This document shows positions 26,301-36,600 of a stretch of DNA of 64,000 nt, piece by piece. The position numbers and the translations under genes are program-made. A model generated the notes under the pieces. The model saw only the letters and a list, made by a program, of their open reading frames with translations, had not been told where the DNA came from and made no database searches. Source of the DNA: Scortum barcoo (taxonomy: Eukaryota > Chordata > Actinopteri > Centrarchiformes > Terapontidae); assembly GCA_023238725.1 (NCBI GenBank), contig CM041548.1:15831752-15895751 (forward strand), in the 5' to 3' direction. The number at the start of each line of letters is the position of its first letter. Position 1 is the stretch's first letter.

Positions 26301-29300
26301 TGAAGCTAATGAGTGATAAGCCAACCTGCAGGTTAAATTATCTGGATCTGGATTAACAGCCTTAACAATAAATGCCAGATGGTAATAAAGATGCAAAGAT
26401 GGATGGAAACAATATATTCAAACCTAACCACAGAGTGAACTTAATCCAGAAAACCGTTGCATGTAAGCACAGTGTTTCCTGGCCTGTCAGTGTCCACAGA
26501 AACATTACTCGAGGGATAAGCCACATTCTGCTCCCCCCTACCACTGACGAAACAGATGTCTAGCACGGTGGGAAATTCTAATCAGACGCCTCTCGATGTC
26601 ACCAGGGAACATAACGTCACCCCTACTCTGAGTTCAGAAGAACTGAGAGCACGCATGGTGTCTGGTTCAGTGTGAGCCCTGCCAGGCTTTGCTCAGTGCA
26701 CTTTACAGCGGACAAATGTGGACAAGTGGGGAGTCGGTTCTATATGAGGATCAAAGAGATGTTGGCAACACCAGCAGACAACCTGCCGAGACACAATCAA
26801 ACCTTGAATAAATGCCACTCCTCATAATTTCTAGTCTTTCTATTCTCCAACCCTGCCCCCTCATCATCTAGTCATTCTCACAGCACTGTGCCTTAAGGGT
26901 CTGCAGTTTCCAAACAACAATACTAAAATGTGTGAAAATCACTGTGGAAAAAATACCACTAATATCAAACTTTCTTTCCGATTTATCTGTGAATTTCTTG
27001 TTATGGATTTCTAAATTATCTGCTCCAGACAAGATCAGTCAGCAAACAACACTGTGAAGTGAAATAATATTTTGACAGATTAATGATACCAAGAAGGTAT
27101 GCTCTTAGTTATATAGTTATACTCTACAAAGAAATATTTTGAGTAAGAAATCAACAGCACTTACAGACTTGCTGTTGTAAAAGTTTATAGCCAAAAGCAG
27201 ATGCTGTGGTCCATGTGGTGTTTATAATAGATTCCAATATTGGCCAGTTTGACACAGTGGAGAAAAGTATTGATATATTGAAAGAAAATCCTTGTACCAC
27301 TATTACATTATGATCCCTTTTCCATTGTCACCTTTATACTAACTTCTATACAACTTCTAATTTATTAATTTCAAATTATTAGTATGAGGCCCTCTCCACT
27401 AAAACATACTCTTACAAATTGCCAAAATAAACTGTAATGACTAGGTGATGACAACACTGGTTTTATTTGTTGGAGTGTGTTGTTTTGAAGCAGACACTAA
27501 GAGAATACTTAGGTGGAAGCCAGAAAATGTGGTGTCATTTTGATGTTATCAATCTGATGTTTTATTGTATATATTGGGGTACAAAACTCCAAAATGACAT
27601 CAGGTTGATGCTCTGCAGTTTTACAAACGCCATTCAGCTGCATGAAATGAATACAGATTGCTAATACTGCTTGAAAAGATGCTTGGATGAGTGCTCATGA
27701 GAGAGAAAGACCTGCTCAATAATTAATAAAGGTAATAATAAAGACAGACAGACTTACTGTGTGCTTTTTAGACAGAATAAAAAGGGACATCATGGACACA
27801 TTAATAAAAGAATAAGAATATAAAAAGGTTCCACTATCTACTACTACAGTTAAAGGGCTGGTACAATAATTACTGTAAATGCATCTGCATATGAGGATTT
27901 TCTCTGGCTTTTACAGCAGCTCAAGTGGTAAAATCACCAATGTGCTGGGTTCAATGCATGGGTGGGGATTTACAGTTCACATGAACTTTTAAGAGTAAAC
28001 ACAAGGCTTACCATGTGTCCATACACCAGGGAAGAAAACATTCACTTGAACCCACCACTGAACTTTATAGGAGGATTAACATAATGCTTGTGATATGATC
28101 CGAGGTAAATGAGCATGTACTAGCTCAAGATCTTGTTAGGCTTTTCTGAATATTTACAGAGTTGTTTTCCATCAAGATATGATATGCTTATATTTTGACT
28201 CTAAGATTTTTTCATATAATATTTTTTCATATATGCAAATTATTCAAAGTTAAAAAAAATGGGGGATAACTAATGATTATTTTCAGTGTTTGCTCAATTA
28301 ATTACTTTAAAGGTGCCATGCATAGTTTTCTTGTGAATGTTTACATTCACTGTGTGTATCCCTGAGGTCAAGAAAACATGATGAATGTTTTTTCTTCTTC
28401 ATAAACTGTGTGTAACTCATGTTTCTCTTAAATTACAGTGTGAATCCAGCATTGTTCTGGAAAGGCAGTGTTCCTCTCTCCTCTACTCCATCGCTACATA
28501 TTTTGGCAAGTTACCATCCTCTGTAGATCAGAAGAACAGTGTGACAGCCTTGGTAGGAATGTGCATCTCTTCATCCTTGTGCATGAGACAAACAAAACAG
28601 AGCCCCACATGACAAACTGCTCTGTAGCTCTAGTAATGGTCACAAACTCCACAGGAAACCTCCAGTATTTTAGTCAATCTGCAATCTTTTAAAATGGCGC
28701 AAAATAAAAACAATTTTCCACTATCAAAAGTAACATTCATATAGCTTATTTTGTCTTACCAGCAACTCATAGTTCAAAGTCCATTCCTTTTAATATCATA
28801 TAATACAAATAAAAACAAAAACTCAAAGGGTCAAATGATAAAAAGTGGGAGCAACTAGAATAATTGATTAATCAGCTAATCATTCAAGCTTTGCATTTTT
28901 GACGCTTTCAAGTAATTTTCTTATTCACTGAGAACATGTAGGTTAACCCCAATTGTGGTAAATGCGTGATTGTGTGGGAGTGATTTAACCACACAAAACA
29001 ACTCTGCAGCCAACCAGACAGTGAATGAAACAACCAGCCACCCAACGAGCCAACAGGCCTGGTTCCCTATCATCTCCGTTCCTTGCCAGGCTTGCTTTAC
29101 TGGGACCTGGTCCAATCGATTGAGACTGACGTAAGAAATGTGTTACATAGTGAGAAACCTGTCCCTCGAGATTACTGAATATCTCTCCATCTCACACTGC
29201 CAAATACACAATTGTATACTACGGATGAGAATATTTACATACATTTACTGCCAATTCATTTCAAATTATGTAACCAATTAAACTATGTCTGAAAACAGAA

Positions 29301-30605
29301 AGAAAATAGAAGCAGACACTTGAGAGATTATAGATGGCTGCTAACTGTGTGATGTACTTTACATTGTATGTACATGCATGATGCTTACTACATAACTTGG
29401 GTCTTGTAAGTATTAAGACACAAATATCAATGGTACGTGAAAGATGCTGGGTGAACACAAAAACAATAATTATATAATCTGTTATATTTATATAGTTATA
29501 TATGTGTTATATTTTGCTGACTTCTCCCAACTAGCCACTCAATTATTTACCTCCCTGTAGCTTCCTCAAATTTGAACAGGGCACAGCTAAGAAGGCAGTC
29601 AGATGACTGTGTCCTGTATCTCATGTCTCTTAATCACATAGTTTCAACACCTGGGAGGATATTTCACGTGGCAGAAATGTTGAAAAACAAAATGCGCAGT
29701 CTCCATTGAATGTAATGAATACTACCAAACATGCACAGACTTTGCAGGCATAAACACATTAACACAAACATGGATATCATCTTCTCTCACTGCCTCACAA
29801 ATATCCTCCTCTTTCTATGTCCACCTGATTTTTAACAGTCTCTCCTCTCTAGTCGTCTCTGCACTTTGTTTCTCATTTTGCATTTTCTTTAATTTTCACA
29901 TTGGGCAATAAATACCATCTCCACAGCGTGCTGACAGCATGCGTCTTGTTTGAATTCAGCTACCTTGGCAAGACTAATTCCCCCCCTCCCCCCCGACACT
30001 CCTTGCCTCTCTCCTCTCTTCCTGTTCTCCTTGTCCCGCTCCTTCAAGCAGCCATAACTGTCTCTGTCGGCTCCCTCTCGCTCCTGCTCCTCTAAGCGAT
30101 TAAAGAGTGGAGGGGAAACGTTTCCATTTCAAAGAGGCATGTCCAATGAGGCAACAGCTCCTCGCCCCGTTATCGCCCTCACACCTCTGCCTTTTTTCTC
30201 TGGTAAAAATCTACTGAGCACCTGCCCCATTCATTAGCTCAGATCATTACTCCACTTCGCCATGGAACAACACAAGAGGACAAACCAATATAAACACAAA
30301 CACACGCCAATAAGATGCACACGCAGAGCTGCTGGTTCCTGTTCAAGTGCAGACCATGATAGTCAGGCACACATTAAAAACATCACACACACGGGACCAG
30401 ACGTACCGTAAGCACATGCTCCCCTTCACTCTGTTCGTCCATTTAGACTAAAACATCAAAGCAGAGGCAGCGGAGACGTCAGCCGGTTCCTTCTTTTTTT
30501 GATGGTTATCTCTATTGTGGAAGGTATGTGTGTGTCTGAGCTAAGCGCTAACAGAGACACTGTCGCACTTGTTTGTTCCCTCTTCCTCCGCTCATCTCTT
30601 TATAC

Positions 30606-30642
<37 letters not shown>

Positions 30643-33600
30643 CTGCTTCAGAACGCACAGTGCTCTGCTCTACCCTGTCACTGTCAGCCCGCTCTTTGCT
30701 GAGCAGCCAATCCCACCATGCCACCATGAATATTTCATTTGCCCAGCCAAGAGCCTAAAAACACACCACCACACGGAGGACACACACACACAGATGCACA
30801 TTTGGAGGACATTCAAATGCTCACCCGCTGAGGTATTCAGGTCACAAATGAAGACCCACCCACCAAACACAGTTAAATAGAAACAAGCACACGTGTGGAC
30901 TCGGCATTCCTCAGAGGGTGCAGTGAATTGAAAAAAAAGGACAGATAGCTGTGTATTCATTAAGATTCCAAATGCCTCGGTGCCTTTGACTTTGACATTT
31001 GCAATCCTTATCATAGCCCTCAAGGTTGGCCATGTCTTTCAGCAACCTGTAATTTCACCAAAGAACTATGGGTCATTTGTTTCCTGCCCATAACAAGAAC
31101 CGTTACATGAGTAGGGCAAAAAGACCATATTCCTGAAACCTAATCGGCAAATACATTTTAATTTAAGGAAACACTGTGGGTCCCAATTGGCCAGTCCAGA
31201 GATACCCAATGTCCTTTATAAGGGCGCCATTCAGTTCCAAGTAGACTGACCACAAAACCATAAAGGCAAAGGTGAAAACAGACCTAAAATTAAGATATGA
31301 TTGGTAATGAGAGATATATAGTGTGCATGAAAGGAAATAGAAAGAGTGACATCTAAAGGCTGAGCTGAGGCATCAGGCACATTTGACTGAAGGGCCTGAG
31401 ATCTTGTGCAGATGGAACAAAAAGACCATATGCACTTGTATCATCCTGTGACTCTATTATTTTCAAGTCAAATGTTATATAAAACCAAGTAAGTAAGGAT
31501 TTGCACGTGAACTTACACCTTTAACCTTGTACTGGGGCTGCAACTAAAATGTGACAACAATGGACAACCATTTTCCAGATTCATCAAGTATTAGTTTGGT
31601 CTATCAAATTACCAGTAAAAAAGAGGCCCATCACAACCCTGTAAAGCTGGAGCTGTCCGACTTCACTTAAATCTGAGCCATAACAAGACGTAGTTCTGTA
31701 ATGATGTCTAATACTAGTATTTCATTGGTATGAAGCTGTGCTGTGACATTACATCCAGTACACTGGCGCATTGCAGACTACAACAGCCACTGTAACATGC
31801 GTCCAGAGGAGAAAAGAAAAACAGAGCCATCATAGTCATAGTATTGCTACTGGAATTTTTTAAGTAGACTTACATTAAAAATAGCCATATAAACATATTT
31901 AAATTAACAGCTGTGTAGTTCTGGATAATTAAAATATACTCTGCATCATAGTTTTCCTTTGACGGTTTTCCTACAATATCTGGTAGTCTGTCCTATGTTC
32001 CTCTGTGTGCAGTAACTGTCATGTGGATATGTGGGGTTGTGGCTGGAAGCTGCAGATGGGATTTCGGCAGCCTCTCCTCATCCCCCACATGAACAAAATA
32101 CCCAAGTTAAAATGTCTGTGAAGATTCTCAGTCATCCAGGTCGTGGAAATTTATAAGAGTTAGGAGAAAGTCAGCTGGACTTGTTTGAGGCTCTTGAAGT
32201 TAAACTGCAGCGTGCAAGAACATTCCTAATTATAAAGCAAATTCATGCAATGCTATGCAATCTGTATTAGATTCAGATTTAGGTGTATTTGACACACATA
32301 ATCATACTATGGAATGTGAAATGAGGTGAAAAGACTTCAATAACGTAACTTCTAATGCAAATTGGGCCAGGTTAACCATGAAAACAACTGCTTTATACGA
32401 CAAGCTGTCCAACCACATCGGAAATCAGTACCATTTCATCTCACCAACATACTGGGGCCCTAACATGTTTTGCTCTGTTCAAGCTTTCATGTCTACAAAA
32501 ATCCTCCTTTGTGTCAAGTTATCCCCACATCAATATACAATCCTATACTAGGGATGCAACAAATATTCTTTCCATTATTTATTAAACATTATAACTGCTT
32601 GTTTTGCCAATTAACAATCCAAAACACAAATGACACTAAGGTTACTATCACAGAAGAAAGAAAAAAGCATCTTATTCTCACACTGCTTGAAATTTTTGCT
32701 TTAAAAGGTTAAGACAGGCAGATTTTCCAGGAACAGAGTTGCATGTGCACCTATTAGTGTTTACGCTCAAGAAAGAGGCTTAGAGAACAAAGATTAACCT
32801 CTCAAATTCTCTGAACCATTATCCATCCCAGTTTAAATCACCAACCACCAGAAAACCAAGCTCACAATACATGCAACCACCAAGACTCAGACCACACTCA
32901 CACTCGACTGGCATGATTGGGCTGAAGACTTTACTGTGTTATCCTGTAATGGGATGAGCATTCAAATCCTCTGTACACATGGCAGAAAAGACAATACTAT
33001 TTTGGTTAGTGCTATCTTGTGACCTTTAATCTGCCTATAGCTGGGTGCAATAGGAATTCATTCTTTCTATCATATTATCATAATGGGGTACCTGAACAGA
33101 ACACAGCACCAAACTGGCAAAGAGGCTCATTCTGTGTAATTACCCATTCAAAGAAATGCCATACATTGAGTAAGACACTCACTAACTCAGGCAGTAAGTG
33201 CTGAGCCAATAATAGTCCTGGTTGTACACTCGAAGTAAAAGGTGCTAACTAGAACCAAACAGAGTTCTTTGGCTTGTCCTCATAAGAGAACCCTTTTTGG
33301 TTCCTTGTTGAACCTTTCATAAGGGTTCCACCATGAACCCCTTCAGAGGGCACTACCTAGAACGAAACATAAAGGGATATACTTGGAACCATCTGTGAAA
33401 CATTCAACCCAGAACCCTCTATGAGAGGTTCTACCATCTATGTTGTAATGGTTCTCTCCAGAACCTTTCCACCTTCTAAGGATGCTAACAAAAACACACC
33501 TAGGGGGTTCTATCGAGACTCCTTTCATATTTCCTTGGTTTCATCTACAAAGACCCCTTATATATTCCAATGGTTTAACCAATAACAATCTTGTTTTCTG

Positions 33601-36600
33601 AGGGCTCCACAAAAAGCCATATTGTATTCTACAGACATGGCAAAAAGTATTAATTCTCATGTACTGTATATTGTGGTGTACACTGAGAAAACATTCAAAC
33701 AATTTTCAACGGGTAAAACAGTTATTCAAAAATCTTGGAACAATGATGGATAAGGATGGGAGACCCAGAAGATAAGCGAGCAGAATAGGAGAGTCGGTGT
33801 AGGTCCCGGAGGAACAGGTCAAAAGTGAGCATAGGACCAGTGGAATCAGCAACATGACAGATAAGACACAAGCCAGGCACATCAGGCCTCAGCAGGGGAA
33901 TTCACGTCATCTCCAGCAATAGCCACATAGCAGAGAGGCGAGAGAAAAAAGACGATCACTAGCATTACGCCAAAGTCCACTACGCTACATGAATATCAAA
34001 AGGTATCTACAAACAACAAAGTAATGAGGGTCTAATGACAGCAGTAAGAGTATGGGTACATAATAACGGTGACAGTGGAAGAGACTGAATAAGCCTGTCC
34101 TCTATATACTATATTAAGAGTCCACTTGCACACCTTTGTCCAGGCTATATAGTTAATTTTTACAAAAAAGCAAGAAACAAATGCTAGCATTAAAATAGTC
34201 CACCCTCCACTATTGAAGTCCTTAGCTACATTAAAGCTTTCTGAAATAAGATGGTAGAGTTGTCTTACCTTGAGTCTGTCAAGTTTCTGATCTTCTCCCA
34301 TTTCAATACAGCTTAATATCAATTAATACACAAACAAGTGACCACACTTACAGTCAGCTAATCACACAATGTATGAACAGAGTGAAGGGGTGTGAACAAA
34401 TTCATAAACAAAGGTAAGTTGTCTAAGCTTATTGTAGAGACACCAAAGTAACCACTATTGACGTCACACCTGTTTTGCAGAGGGGGATGTGTGAAGACCT
34501 GAACGCTGTTAGAAACTCTCTGTTGGGGGGAGTTATTGGTGTCGTGGTTAAGACATACAGTACGTCTCTAAGCCTGCATGCATTTCTAAGTGGGGGGTTA
34601 AGTGGGGTCAACAAGAGTAACAGAAAGAGTATTAGACTATTGTACTTAAGCAAAAGTAATGGTACTATCAAGTAATTTTACTCATGTAAGTAAACATTAC
34701 TGCACTACATCTTTAAGAGAGAAGGGAGGTATGAAAATTATATAATAATATATAATAATAATATATAATAATTATATAAAGACATATGATGCTATCGTTA
34801 AATGAAAGAAGAAAGTTTATACTACAAACTTAATAGCTTTAAATGTCAACTTACAACATGTGCACTGATATGCAGACCAACAATAAATTATTTTCAACAG
34901 ATGCACTTTGCAGCCTGTCAGTACAACTGATCATCAGTTATAAACATACCATCACCTTGCTCAATGTAGCCTGGAACTAACCAGACAAGAGGATGAAACT
35001 AACACAAATAAACATGACCAATAATAAATAAAACCTGCATTCTGCAACAGCATTCTGCGAGTCTTGTTCATTTTCAAAGAACAATGTAACCTGTCCACTC
35101 AGCCTCTCTGCAGTCACAGCAGAGACTATTGTCATAAACAGCAGAAAGGCTGCCTTAGTGAAGGTAAAAGTTCTTTGATGAACACAGTAAGTCACCTGCA
35201 GGATCCAAAGAGAGCATGTTAGGATTCAGCATGTTGGCCTACACAACACACCTCTATTGGCCAATCAACATTGTGGGTATGTTTGATTCGACAACTCAGC
35301 ATGCTTGCCAGGTGGTGCATTGAATCAGTGATTAATGAAACTCAGGAACTGGGCTGTTTGTGGGACTGTAATGTGGTGAAGGCTCACAGTATGAGGATAA
35401 AACAGAGGGGGCCTTTCTTCAAAAAGTAAAAGGTTAATGAAAACTCAGGCTTAGTCAAAGTTAGTACAGACAAGTGCAGGGTGTCACTAATGGAAGGTGT
35501 GTATTTATTGTCACTATATGACATGGCCCAACTCAAAGAAAGGGAACCCTTTACAGTGAATAATGGTCTGTAGAGTTTTGAATGTTATGAGGGCTCACAC
35601 TTTTTGTTGCCATTTTTGGATGAAATACACATCTTTATAAACCTCAAGATATTTCAACCCATAGTATACTACAGTTTGGTAATGAAAGTTGAGTCTGACA
35701 AAATAATTAAGACCATATTTCCGGCAAAAGTTTAAAACCAGATGAACCATTAGACAGTGGTACCCACAGGCCTAATCTTTGGCCACTAACAACTCATAGC
35801 AGAGGTTAAACATGCAAATCATAGCTGAAGAAGGAACTGTCCATTAAAATAATTTCGTATGAAGTTGTAATTAACTCATCTGTAACACTAAGGCTCATAT
35901 CAGTCATTTAAAAATTAAGTCAAAGCCCTCTAAGATGATCGTCAACTGCAACAAAAACAACTACCACTAAGTGACATCACATGGCATGTGTTCATTCTTG
36001 GCGTGACACCAAAACACTTGTTTTTTAAATGAGCAGATGCTGCTTCCAAATGACACAATAAAGGCTATTTATTAAGCTGCGGTTCAAATGAGTCTCTCAC
36101 TGTTCAATTCAATTTCTTAGGCCAATGACAGCAATGTTTCACTTCGAACGTGACATTTTTAAAAGACTCCCTAACAATAGCATTGTTCAACCAGCAAGCC
36201 TGAAAATAACAAGTGTTTCTTGTTGAAACCAGATTCATGTTCTTTTTAAACATGCACACATTAGCTGAATGTCTCAAAGCTTGACAATGGTGTGCTGTTT
36301 TGGGGTGGGGGGGCAGTAATTCAGGCAGTAATTCAAGCAGTTGAATTACTGAAGGGTCTTGTATCAAAGTGACTTTCATGCCCGGGGAAGACATACATGG
36401 CTGTCCAGCGACTTCTTTTCATCAGGCAGCCAGGGATCATGTTTCTTCAGATCCATGCACATGTACACACACACACACACACACCTCGGCATACACTGAC
36501 TGAACACAAACATAGTAGTGGACAACCCTACACCAGCACAGGTTTCACACAGTCGGCCTGCATTTTAAACTTAGCACTGCCACCAGTTTCTTTTTTTGGT

